Below, one piece after another: positions 25,552 to 33,552 of a stretch of DNA of 44,382 bases. The notes beneath the pieces are model-generated. The model saw only the letters and a list, made by a program, of their open reading frames with translations, was not told where the DNA came from and did no database searches. This DNA is from Bacteroidales bacterium (GTDB taxonomy: Bacteria; Bacteroidota; Bacteroidia; Bacteroidales; PWNQ01): the NCBI GenBank assembly GCA_021738505.1, contig JAIPBW010000001.1, positions 72,659-117,040 of the forward strand, given 5' to 3'. Numbering within the stretch: position 1 is the first letter of the stretch; each line of letters begins with the position of its first letter. The translations under genes were made by a program, and so were the position numbers.

Positions 25552-28290
25552 ATGGATAAAGATTTATTCTCGAACATTAGGACCTTAGACTTATCAGAAG
25601 AAAAAACGAAACAAAGCGAAGAGAAAGAGAAATCTTTTTATGGAAAAATAAAGGAAGCGCGGGAGACGTCGCTTGAAGAAAAAAAATACGATAAGATGGA
25701 AAAAGAGAACGATTTGGAAAACGCAGTAGTTTCATCAAAGGACACAAAAGAGGATCAAAAGGAAAGACAAACCTATTCTTATGATGAAGCGTTAGAGAAA
25801 TCCACGGAATATTTTGGAGGAGATAGTTTGGCAGCCAGTGTGTGGCTTAGTAAATATGCTCTTAAAGATAGTGATGGCCTTATTTATGAGAAAACTCCTG
25901 ATGATATGCACAGGAGAATTGCCGGCGAAATTGCCCGTATCGAGCAAAAATATAATAATCCGTTGCCGGAAGAGGAGATTTATGAAGCCTTGCGTCAGTT
26001 TAAGCGCATAATTCCGCAGGGCAGTCCGATGGCAGGAATTGGAAATAATTTCCAGGTAGCTTCACTATCCAATTGTTTTGTTATTGGAGATAGCGCAGGA
26101 GCTGATTCTTACGGATCGATTATGAAAGTGGATCAGGAGCAGGTTCAGCTAATGAAACGCCGTGGTGGTGTAGGTCACGACCTTTCCGGAATACGTCCCT
26201 CCGGGAGTCCTGTGAAAAACAGTGCGTTGACATCCACAGGGATAGTCCCTTTTATGGAACGATATTCTAACTCTACACGCGAAGTAGCGCAGGATGGACG
26301 AAGAGGAGCTTTGATGTTGAGTATTTCTATTAAACATCCGGATGCCGAAAAATTTATTGATGCTAAAATGGACACCAGTAAGATTACCGGTGCCAATGTT
26401 TCTGTTAAGCTCACCGATGATTTTATGCGGGCTGTTATTAATAAGGAAAAATTTGTGCAAAAATTTCCTGTTGATGCCGAAACACCATTATATGAGAAAG
26501 AAGTGGATCCCGTGAAATTATGGAAAAAAGTGGTGCATAATGCCTGGAGGTCTGCAGAGCCCGGAATACTATTTTGGGACACTGTAATCCGGGAGTCTCT
26601 GCCTGATCGTTATCAGGATTATGGGTTTAAAACCGTTTCTACTAACCCCTGTGGTGAAATTCCGCTCTGTCCTTATGATAGCTGCCGTTTGCTGGCCATC
26701 AACCTGTATGGTTATGTGGAAAATCCTTTTCAGGATAATGCCTCCTTTAACTGGCCGATGTTTAAAAAAGATGTGCATTTGGCGCAGCGGATGATGGATG
26801 ATATAATTGATCTGGAGCTGGAAAAAATTGACCGTATCATTGACAAGATAAACGGAGACCCCGAAAACGAAGACATTAAACGAGTAGAACGTGACCTGTG
26901 GCTCAATATCAAAAGTAAAGCGATGGAAGGAAGACGTACCGGGATCGGGATAACAGCAGAAGGCGATATGTTAGCCGGACTGGGCTACCAATATGGAACT
27001 CCTGAAGCTACGGATTTTTCTGTGGAACTACATCGTAACCTGGCTATAGAAGCCTACCGTTCTTCCGTGAATCTGGCTAAAGAACGTCGTCCGTTTCCAA
27101 TATTTGAATTTGATCGGGAAGTCGATAACCCGCTCATCCAAAGGATACAGGAATATGCTCCTGAAGTTATTGAGGAGATGAAAAAATATGGTCGTCGCAA
27201 TATTGCTCTTTTGACAATAGCTCCAACAGGTTCTGTTAGTATGATGAGCCAGACAACTTCCGGAATAGAACCAGCTTATCTGGTGACTTATAAACGCCGC
27301 CGAAAAATCAATCCCAGCGATAAAAACGCCAAAGTGAATTTTGTGGATGAAGTAGGGGATAGCTGGCAGGAATATACCGTTTTTCATCATAAATTCGAGG
27401 ATTGGCTTAAAGCAAAAGGCTATGATATTGATGAAGTAAGAGAATACAGCAATAAGCAACTGGATGAATTAGTTCAAAAATCTCCTTATCATGAAGCTAC
27501 GGCCAATGACGTGAACTGGGTGGAAAAGGTTAAAATGCAAGGCGCAGTTCAGCAATGGGTAGACCATTCCATTAGTGTTACCGTGAATGTGCCGGAGAAA
27601 ACCACCGAAGAATTGATCAGTCAGATTTATGAAACCGCCTGGAAAAGCGGATGTAAAGGAATGACAGTATACCGGGACGGATCACGTTCAGGGGTGTTGG
27701 TTTCTGATAATAGTAAGAAAAAGAATGAAAATGAGTTTGTAGAAACAAAGGCTCCTAAACGACCTAAAAAGCTGGAGGCAGAAATTGTTCGTTTTCAAAA
27801 TGATTATGAAAAATGGGTCGCTGTTGTGGGATTATATAAAGGACGGCCCTATGAGATTTTTACCGGAAAGTCGGAAGGGTTTTGGCTGCCGGCATGGGTT
27901 AACAAAGGATATGTTATTAAAAACAGACTTCCCGACGGTGGTAAACGCTATGATTTTCAATTCGAGGATAAAGATGGCTACAAGGTTACTATCGAAGGAT
28001 TATCAAGGTCTTTTGAAAAAGAATATTGGAATTATGCCAAGTTGATCTCCGGAATGCTGAGGCATGGTATGCCATTGCATTCTGCTGTTAATCTTATTGG
28101 TAACCTGAACTTCCAAAAAGATACCATCAATACATGGAAAGTTGGTGTGGAAAGAGCATTAAAGAAATTTATCCCTGACGGGACAAAGGTAGAAGGAAAA
28201 CAATGCCCGGAATGCGGAGACTCGGAAGGGCTTGTTTATAAAGAAGGATGTCTGACCTGTAAAAGTTGTGGCTATTCTAAATGCGGGTAG
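25552..28290 (+). CDS. nrdJ: Adenosylcobalamin-dependent (class II) ribonucleotide reductase
   Basis: A 912-residue protein that reduces ribonucleotides to deoxyribonucleotides with a B12-generated thiyl radical, so no oxygen is needed. Key residues seen are Cys175 in SNCFVIGD (redox pair), the catalytic NPCGE motif with Asn365, Cys367 and Glu369, and the phosphate-binding APTGSVSMMS loop. A TSCPD-type domain lies near 740-850. The C-terminus ends in a cysteine-rich tail, CPECGD then CLTCKSCGYSKCG, with the redox-active Cys residues. The first 75 residues are a highly charged, low-complexity extension rich in Lys and Glu. A truncated repeat element begins a few bases after the stop codon. Confidence 0.96.
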   Translation: MDKDLFSNIRTLDLSEEKTKQSEEKEKSFYGKIKEARETSLEEKKYDKMEKENDLENAVVSSKDTKEDQKERQTYSYDEALEKSTEYFGGDSLAASVWLSKYALKDSDGLIYEKTPDDMHRRIAGEIARIEQKYNNPLPEEEIYEALRQFKRIIPQGSPMAGIGNNFQVASLSNCFVIGDSAGADSYGSIMKVDQEQVQLMKRRGGVGHDLSGIRPSGSPVKNSALTSTGIVPFMERYSNSTREVAQDGRRGALMLSISIKHPDAEKFIDAKMDTSKITGANVSVKLTDDFMRAVINKEKFVQKFPVDAETPLYEKEVDPVKLWKKVVHNAWRSAEPGILFWDTVIRESLPDRYQDYGFKTVSTNPCGEIPLCPYDSCRLLAINLYGYVENPFQDNASFNWPMFKKDVHLAQRMMDDIIDLELEKIDRIIDKINGDPENEDIKRVERDLWLNIKSKAMEGRRTGIGITAEGDMLAGLGYQYGTPEATDFSVELHRNLAIEAYRSSVNLAKERRPFPIFEFDREVDNPLIQRIQEYAPEVIEEMKKYGRRNIALLTIAPTGSVSMMSQTTSGIEPAYLVTYKRRRKINPSDKNAKVNFVDEVGDSWQEYTVFHHKFEDWLKAKGYDIDEVREYSNKQLDELVQKSPYHEATANDVNWVEKVKMQGAVQQWVDHSISVTVNVPEKTTEELISQIYETAWKSGCKGMTVYRDGSRSGVLVSDNSKKKNENEFVETKAPKRPKKLEAEIVRFQNDYEKWVAVVGLYKGRPYEIFTGKSEGFWLPAWVNKGYVIKNRLPDGGKRYDFQFEDKDGYKVTIEGLSRSFEKEYWNYAKLISGMLRHGMPLHSAVNLIGNLNFQKDTINTWKVGVERALKKFIPDGTKVEGKQCPECGDSEGLVYKEGCLTCKSCGYSKCG

Positions 28291-28296
28291 ACAACA

Positions 28297-28370
28297 AGGT
28301 TTTACTATGGTAAATGACTGTTTTAAATACGAGCGTAACGCAGAAATCGGACATTATAGACAGACACTAA
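28297..28370. repeat. MITE-like element, truncated copy C
   Basis: This matches the second half of copy B (39303-39440) in the same orientation. The shared segments include TAAATGACTG, ACGAGCGTAACGCAGAAATC (one base different in copy B) and the terminus ACATTATAGACAGACACTAA. The other terminus is missing: similarity stops next to the nrdJ stop codon. The terminator at 28377 follows immediately. Confidence 0.7.
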
Positions 28371-28376
28371 GTAGAT

Positions 28377-28411
28377 AAAAAAACGCCATCCTTTTAGGGG
28401 TGGCGTTTTTT
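28377..28411. terminator. Bidirectional intrinsic terminator
   Basis: Stem AAAAAACGCCA/TGGCGTTTTTT with a loop of about a dozen bases, with T-runs available in both directions. It serves nrdJ on the plus strand and the convergent cold-shock gene on the minus strand. Confidence 0.85.
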
Positions 28412-28429
28412 CGTCTTTAATAAAAAGAA

Positions 28430-28885
28430 TTATCTTTCAATTTTTACATTTAATGCAATGGGGCCTTTATCCCCTTTGCCGATCTCAAACAATACTTTAT
28501 TTCCCTCGGCAAGAGGTTCTTCGGCATTGCTGATGTGAACGAAGATACTTTGTTTGGTTTGGCTATCGCTGATAAAACCAAAGCCTTTTTCGTCGTTAAA
28601 GAATGTTATGGTTCCTGAATGTTGCCCGGCATTTTCATCCGGACTATCATCTTTCGTTGCGCTGAGTTCAATGTCTTCAGCCTGAATTTCCTCTTTTTCC
28701 TCAGGATCGGGAGGAGTTTCGGTTATGTTACCATATTCATCGACATAAGCGATCATGTCGTCGAAGCTGCTTTTTTCTTCCGTAGTTTCTTTACGTTCCA
28801 GCTTCTTTTTTTCTTTGTCTTTACGCTTTTTGTCTTTTTTCTTTCTGACTTCTTTTTTGTTAAAAGATTCTTGTGATCGGCCCAT
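28430..28885 (-). CDS. Cold-shock domain protein with charged N-terminal extension
   Basis: A 151-residue protein with a C-terminal cold-shock domain (about 88-151): RNP1 is KGFGFI at 100-105 and RNP2 is IFVHI at 114-118. The N-terminal 35 residues are almost all Lys, Arg and Glu (KKKDKKRKDKEKKKLERK). They are followed by an acidic linker (50-85), so the protein is longer than the usual 65-70-residue CspA. It binds single-stranded RNA or DNA and probably acts as an RNA chaperone; the basic tail may add RNA affinity. It lies 9 bp after the nitronate monooxygenase gene on the same strand. Confidence 0.9.
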   Translation of the reverse strand: MGRSQESFNKKEVRKKKDKKRKDKEKKKLERKETTEEKSSFDDMIAYVDEYGNITETPPDPEEKEEIQAEDIELSATKDDSPDENAGQHSGTITFFNDEKGFGFISDSQTKQSIFVHISNAEEPLAEGNKVLFEIGKGDKGPIALNVKIER

Positions 28886-28894
28886 AAAATGTTT

Positions 28895-29980
28895 TTATTT
28901 CAAAAATGATTTTTTTGCTTGTTGATATTCTTGTTTTATGTCTTCAAATACTTGTTGTACTTTGGAAATTTTGGTTACTTGTCCTACTGAACTACCGGTA
29001 AAGGCAAATCCTGTGGCAAGGTTTCCATTATAGGCAGAAATCAGCGCATCAGCAATGCAAAACAAAGTTGTTTTTGGATTACATGTTTTAATGCAATGAT
29101 GTCTGCAGATTGCCGGCCTGCGATCGCCATTCATGGCGTCTTTTAAGAACTGGTTAAAAATTGTCCGTCCCGGCATTCCTACTGGACTTTTTATAATTTC
29201 AACGTCTTGTTCCTTAGCCTGAACAAAAGCTTCCTTGAAAACTTCTGAGGCGTCGCATTCTTCTGTAGCTACAAAACGAGTTCCCAGCTGAGCAGCCGAT
29301 ACACCCTTGTTTAGATAGTGATGGATGTCTGCTCCTGAATAAATCCCGCCTGCAGCGATTATGGGAACTTTTCTGTTGTGTTTTTGTTCCAGATTTTTAG
29401 ATACCTCTAAAACGTCATCAACCAGATGATCCAGATCATTATTCTTATTCTCGATCATATTGTTTTTGAACCCTAAATGGCCTCCGGCTTTTGGTCCTTC
29501 AATAACAAAAGCATCGGGCAGATAATTATAATTGTTTAGCCATTTTTCACTGATGATAGAGGCAGCTCTTCCCGAAGAAACAATCGGGACTAATTTTGTC
29601 TTGTCTCCTTTATTGAGATATTTGGGTAAATCCAGAGGTAATCCTGCACCTGAGAAGATAATATCAATACCTTCTTCAATGGAGGTCTTGACCATGTCCT
29701 GAAAATTAGTAATTACAGTCATTATATTTACGCCTAAAACGCCGGAGCTCATGCTTCGGGCTTTTCGGATTTCGTCGCGTAAAGTCTGGATGTTATTCTT
29801 TTTATAATTGTTTGATCCTGTAGTGTTTGTTAAACCTATAGCTACAGAAGAAATGATACCTATTCCACCCATATTAGCAACTGCTGATGCTAAGCCGGAT
29901 AAAGAGATACCAACTCCCATTCCTCCTTGTACAATTGGAACAGGAACTTTTAGATCGTTTATGTGAAATGATTTCAGCAT
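28895..29980 (-). CDS. Nitronate monooxygenase family flavoprotein
   Basis: About 361 residues from the ATG at 29980; the longer frame to 30022 starts with TTG and adds 14 residues of no family character. TIM-barrel FMN enzyme of the 2-nitropropane dioxygenase/enoyl-ACP reductase II superfamily. The opening VPIVQGGMGVGISLSGLASA is diagnostic. FVIEGPKAGGHLGF contains the catalytic-His region (GGH), and IIAAGGIYSGADI and AAQLGTRFVATEE bind the FMN phosphate. A Cys-rich segment (RHHCIKTCNPKTTLFC) near 310-325 is typical of the anaerobe branch. It probably oxidises nitronates or reduces an enoyl substrate; the sequence does not settle which. Confidence 0.85.
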   Translation of the reverse strand: MLKSFHINDLKVPVPIVQGGMGVGISLSGLASAVANMGGIGIISSVAIGLTNTTGSNNYKKNNIQTLRDEIRKARSMSSGVLGVNIMTVITNFQDMVKTSIEEGIDIIFSGAGLPLDLPKYLNKGDKTKLVPIVSSGRAASIISEKWLNNYNYLPDAFVIEGPKAGGHLGFKNNMIENKNNDLDHLVDDVLEVSKNLEQKHNRKVPIIAAGGIYSGADIHHYLNKGVSAAQLGTRFVATEECDASEVFKEAFVQAKEQDVEIIKSPVGMPGRTIFNQFLKDAMNGDRRPAICRHHCIKTCNPKTTLFCIADALISAYNGNLATGFAFTGSSVGQVTKISKVQQVFEDIKQEYQQAKKSFLK

Positions 29981-30170
29981 TCGTCTGTAAGTGATTGTTT
30001 TATTAAAAGCAGGGATTACCAAATCGGGAATCCCCAGGCTTTTAATGTTAAATAGTTTGTTCTTGTGTGGCGTACTTTCCCGGGATCAATTTTGCGATGA
30101 CCTGTTGTGATCTATCGATATATATAATTAATTATAGGGATACCCTTGAGCCCGTTGAGATTAGTACGAA

Positions 30171-30431
30171 TTAGCTGCGAAAATTGTCTTTTTTGGGACG
30201 GGCTTCGTTAACGACCATTTCCCTGTTTTCGAGCGTAGCTCCACTTAAGTCTTTGATAGCTTTTTCTGCTTCTTCTTTGTTGTCCATTTCAACAAAACCA
30301 AAACCTTTGCTTCTGCCGCTGAACTTGTCCATAATTACTTTTGCGGAACTTACTGTTCCATACTCGTTGAAAATTCCTTCCAGATCTTGATCATCAACAC
30401 TGTAATCAAGATTTCCTACATAAATGTTCAT
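30171..30431 (-). CDS. Small RNA-binding RRM protein
   Basis: An 86-residue single RNA-recognition-motif protein. RNP2 is IYVGNL (3-8) and RNP1 is KGFGFVEM (42-49), both intact, with the conserved aromatic residues. The C-terminal tail (NEARPKKDNFRS) is short and basic. Such proteins are common in Bacteroidota and cyanobacteria, where they bind mRNA and take part in stress or cold responses. Monocistronic: 190 bp separate it from the nitronate monooxygenase and 470 bp from the next upstream gene. I could not place a confident promoter. Confidence 0.93.
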   Translation of the reverse strand: MNIYVGNLDYSVDDQDLEGIFNEYGTVSSAKVIMDKFSGRSKGFGFVEMDNKEEAEKAIKDLSGATLENREMVVNEARPKKDNFRS

Positions 30432-30902
30432 TTAAAAAATGTTTGTGTGTTTTGCTTTAAAGGCGTTGCCTGAAGTTGGAAAAAACAAATGTGTTTCTGG
30501 TAATAAGAAAAGAGGTGTTTTGACGTAAATAAAGGATAGTGCCTCATGTAAGCTTAAAAAAATTAATTATAATTATCCCAGCCTAAGATATTTTTGTTTA
30601 AGATATTTTATCAAACTGAAATAAAATCGGTGGCAAAGATAATTGTTTTTCACTAACTTAAACAAATTATTAAATTAAATGTTTACTATTTGCCTCAAGA
30701 TGTTGAAAGATAGATAGAAATGGAATGTATAATTTAGTTGAAGCCAGGGCTTTTTTATATTTCACGAAGGCTTTAGTATGGGGTTATCTGTCTTGCCGGG
30801 TAGGGAGTGAAAGCCCACGGTAAATTCAGGGTAGGAAGTGAAATAGAATTTACGTTTTCTACGCCTTGATCTAATTTAAACTTCATGTGTGAATAACAAA
30901 TG
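30432..30902. other. AT-rich intergenic region with a short direct repeat
   Basis: No gene is visible. GGGTAGGGAGTGAAA at 30798-30812 recurs with one change as GGGTAGGAAGTGAAA at 30829-30843. The left part (30440-30700) must contain the promoter and leader of the RRM gene; leaders of RRM and cold-shock genes are often long, but I cannot define one here. Confidence 0.4.
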
Positions 30903-31310
30903 CTAGAATTTCATTTTATGGTAATCATTTTTGTCAAATATAGTCTGGTCTTTAAGCCGTTTTATCTTAATGGCAAGCCGGATAAAAATGTTTAGTTTTT
31001 TCCTTCGAAAATATTCCATAGCCGGTTTATATCCATTTGTTGCATCAGCAAGTCGGGCTAAGGTATTAAATTTATACACAGCTAACCATTTGCGCGCTTC
31101 TTCATCGTCATAAACAGCATAATGAAAAGCCAACAAATGTTGAAATTTATTATTTTTTAGCCATTCCTCCGCCTCACGGGAACCTCTTAAACATGAGACA
31201 AGTGCCGCCAATTCCGGGTAACCGTTATTTAATAACCATTGGTGAATTTTGTCGTTCTGGTCTATGGCTTCTCCTAATGCGACTAGTATTTTGGGTGGAT
31301 ATTCTGTCAT
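30903..31310 (-). CDS. Small protein of four tandem 25-residue helical repeats
   Basis: About 135 residues from the ATG at 31310. Longer starts (ATG 31352, TTG 31355) would overlap the upstream dehydratase gene. After a short lead, the protein consists of four consecutive units of about 25 residues: DKIHQWLLNNGYPELAALVS, REAEEWLKNNKFQHLLAFHY, EEARKWLAVYKFNTLARLAD and KPAMEYFRRKKLNIFIRLAI, each followed by about five linking residues. The pattern is A..WL..N.F..L..L..A, suggesting paired helices stacked like a small solenoid. No known repeat family fits well. It follows the dehydratase gene by 19 bp and may be co-transcribed with it. The function is unknown. Confidence 0.75.
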   Translation of the reverse strand: MTEYPPKILVALGEAIDQNDKIHQWLLNNGYPELAALVSCLRGSREAEEWLKNNKFQHLLAFHYAVYDDEEARKWLAVYKFNTLARLADATNGYKPAMEYFRRKKLNIFIRLAIKIKRLKDQTIFDKNDYHKMKF

Positions 31311-31329
31311 ACTATATACAACGACAAAA

Positions 31330-31569
31330 TCAACTGTTTTGTGATATGGCATCAATTTTTTTTGCCAAAGCCCTGTCTTTATCCGTTACGACATCTCCTG
31401 CATCATGGCTTGTTAAATGAATTTCTACTTTGTTATACACATTGCACCAGTTAGGATGATGTTGCATCTTTTCTGCCTCCAGGGCTACGCGACTCATGAA
31501 ACCAAAGGCTTCGACAAAATCTTTAAATTCAAATGATTTGACAAGTTCATTGTTTTGTTCTTTCCACAT
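31330..31569 (-). CDS. phhB: Pterin-4a-carbinolamine dehydratase
   Basis: A 79-residue protein, slightly shorter than the usual 95-105 because the N-terminal strand is trimmed. The family signature is intact: [10 protein letters not shown] then [16 protein letters not shown] and [12 protein letters not shown]. The paired His residues of the HHPNW motif and the later His are catalytic. The enzyme dehydrates the carbinolamine form of tetrahydrobiopterin after an aromatic amino acid hydroxylase reaction. No hydroxylase gene (phhA) is in the window, so a related role in pterin repair is possible. Confidence 0.9.
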   Translation of the reverse strand: MWKEQNNELVKSFEFKDFVEAFGFMSRVALEAEKMQHHPNWCNVYNKVEIHLTSHDAGDVVTDKDRALAKKIDAISQNS

Positions 31570-31635
31570 AATATAATATCTTTTAGTTTATATAACAACA
31601 CACCAGCTTGTCCAATTGTTTTCTGTTTACTTATC

Positions 31636-32421
31636 TCAGGAAAATGAATTAGCCTCAATACCCAAATGGCGCACTTGATTGGCTATTCGTTCCAATTCCT
31701 CATATTGAACTTTTTCGATAGTATGATTAGGAGTAGCACGGTCAATAGAGTATAGTAACACACCTTTGGGATTAATTGCTTTAATGTGATCTAACCATTT
31801 TTGGACCTCTTCTTTTGTTGTGTTGTCGATAGGTTCTCCACGATGTTCACCACGCAAAAACATCGATTGTATAAATAACTTTCCGTTAAATATTTTAAGA
31901 TTTTCTACAATATCTTCAATGTGTATATTATCAACCGGTTGATTAATAAGTCTGAACATATTTTCCGATCCGGCATCCAGTTTCATGATATTATTTTCAA
32001 TATGTAATAATGTATCAAAAACGGATTTGTTATTTAGTGTTGTGGAGTTGGAAAGCACTGTAATATGTGTGTCAGGTACGTATTGATCTCTGATTTTTTT
32101 TATATCTTCAACGATATTGCTGAACTCAGGATGCATAGTCGGTTCTCCGTTACCGGAAAAAGTTATATTATCCGGAATCATGTGGCGTTCTTTTAAATCA
32201 ATCAGTCGTTCTTTTAACGAGTGATATATATCCTCTCGGGCATGAAACTGCTGGTTTGAGTGATTACTCGGGAAATCGCTATTCCATCCTACTTCACAAT
32301 AAATGCAATCGAAAGAGCAAACTTTGGAGTTTTCAGGCAAGACATTGATACCTAAAGAGATGCCAAATCTCCGGCTGTTTACCGGACCATATACAATGCT
32401 GTCATATAATATTCCAGGCAT
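31636..32421 (-). CDS. Radical SAM protein (COG0731-like)
   Basis: A 261-residue radical SAM enzyme. The iron-sulfur motif is CSFDCIYC (Cys35, Cys39, Cys42), preceded by YGPVNSRRFGISLGINVLPE, the opening of a family related to wyosine-synthesis enzymes (COG0731). The FSGNGEPTMHPEF segment is the SAM-binding GGE-type motif. The C-terminal part ends near residue 261 without extra cluster domains. Archaeal relatives make wyosine in tRNA; bacterial members have no firmly assigned substrate. It is upstream of the dehydratase gene on the same strand (66 bp). Confidence 0.85.
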   Translation of the reverse strand: MPGILYDSIVYGPVNSRRFGISLGINVLPENSKVCSFDCIYCEVGWNSDFPSNHSNQQFHAREDIYHSLKERLIDLKERHMIPDNITFSGNGEPTMHPEFSNIVEDIKKIRDQYVPDTHITVLSNSTTLNNKSVFDTLLHIENNIMKLDAGSENMFRLINQPVDNIHIEDIVENLKIFNGKLFIQSMFLRGEHRGEPIDNTTKEEVQKWLDHIKAINPKGVLLYSIDRATPNHTIEKVQYEELERIANQVRHLGIEANSFS

Positions 32422-32513
32422 AAATTAAGTTTTTTACAGAACAAAATAAACATATAAATGTTTAAAATATATAAAAATAAATTAAACAAAAGCTGAGTCT
32501 ATGCAATTAATTT

Positions 32514-32542
32514 TTGAAAGCACAAAAGTATTGTTATTTTTG
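32514..32542 (+). promoter_or_regulatory. Promoter of the polyprenyl synthase gene
   Basis: TTG at 32514-32516, an 18-bp spacer and a perfect TATTTTTG at 32535-32542. The start of transcription should fall around 32547-32549, only five to seven bases before the ATG at 32554, so this mRNA is predicted to be nearly leaderless. Confidence 0.5.
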
Positions 32543-32553
32543 GAACAATTTAT

Positions 32554-33528
32554 ATGCGGAAATTAGATGAAATAAAGAAACCAATTGCGGAAGAATTTTC
32601 TGCATTTGAAAAGGAATTCAAGGGTTTGCTGAAGTCACCGGTTCCACTTTTAAATGTGGTTCTACGTTATTTGGTTCGCCAAAAAGGGAAGCAAATGCGG
32701 CCGTTGTTTGTTTTTCTTTCGGCTGAAGTTTGCGGAGGGATAACGAGACGATCGTATCATGCCGCTTCTTTGATTGAATTAATGCATACAGCAACTTTGG
32801 TTCATGATGATGTCGTGGATGATTCTTATGAACGTCGGGGCTTCTTTTCTATAAATGCATTATGGAAAAACAAAATAGCGGTATTAACCGGAGATTTTTT
32901 ATTGTCCAGGGGATTGCTTTTGGCATTGGATCATAAGGATTTTGATCTTTTGCAAATTGTTTCTCAGGCAACCCGGGAAATGAGCGAAGGGGAGCTGTTA
33001 CAGATTGAACGGGCCAGAAAACTAGATATTGACGAGTCCTTATATTTTGATATTATCAGGAAAAAAACGGCTTCTTTGATTGCTTCTTGCTGTGCCGCAG
33101 GAGCTGCTTCTGCAGGAGCAAACGACGATCTTATTGAAAAAATGCGGCTTCTGGGAGAAAAAGTGGGAATTGCTTTTCAGATTAAAGATGATTTGTTTGA
33201 TTATGAAAAAACGAATAAGACCGGAAAACCTACCGGTGCCGATTTGAAAGAAAAGAAACTGACATTGCCAATGATTTATTTCCTGGAACGAACAGAAGCC
33301 AAAACAAAAAAGAAAACGATTCGGAAAATTCGCCGGCATAACGAAAATCCCAAAAAAGTCAATGAAATTATTTCATTGGTTAACGAAAGTGGAGGGATTG
33401 AATATGCACGTCAAAAAATGGATCAATTGAAACAAGAGGCTATAGAAATAATTCATGAATTTCCTGCTTCAGAAGCACGCGATTCTCTTGAAAAACTCGT
33501 TATTTTTACAACCCAAAGAAAATATTAG
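32554..33528 (+). CDS. Long-chain polyprenyl diphosphate synthase
   Basis: A 324-residue trans-prenyltransferase of the octaprenyl/solanesyl type (IspB-like). The first Asp-rich motif is DDVVDD at 85-90 and the second is DDLFD at 212-216. GKQMRP (45-50) binds isopentenyl diphosphate, and GKPTGADLKEKKLTLP follows the second motif. The residues just before the first motif (LMHTATLVH) are small, consistent with a long product. It adds isopentenyl units to an allylic diphosphate to make the side chain of menaquinone. The ATG at 32554 fits the promoter; the next Met is inside the core. Confidence 0.92.
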   Translation: MRKLDEIKKPIAEEFSAFEKEFKGLLKSPVPLLNVVLRYLVRQKGKQMRPLFVFLSAEVCGGITRRSYHAASLIELMHTATLVHDDVVDDSYERRGFFSINALWKNKIAVLTGDFLLSRGLLLALDHKDFDLLQIVSQATREMSEGELLQIERARKLDIDESLYFDIIRKKTASLIASCCAAGAASAGANDDLIEKMRLLGEKVGIAFQIKDDLFDYEKTNKTGKPTGADLKEKKLTLPMIYFLERTEAKTKKKTIRKIRRHNENPKKVNEIISLVNESGGIEYARQKMDQLKQEAIEIIHEFPASEARDSLEKLVIFTTQRKY

Positions 33529-33552
33529 ACGAGAACAAAAACCTGTATTTTG

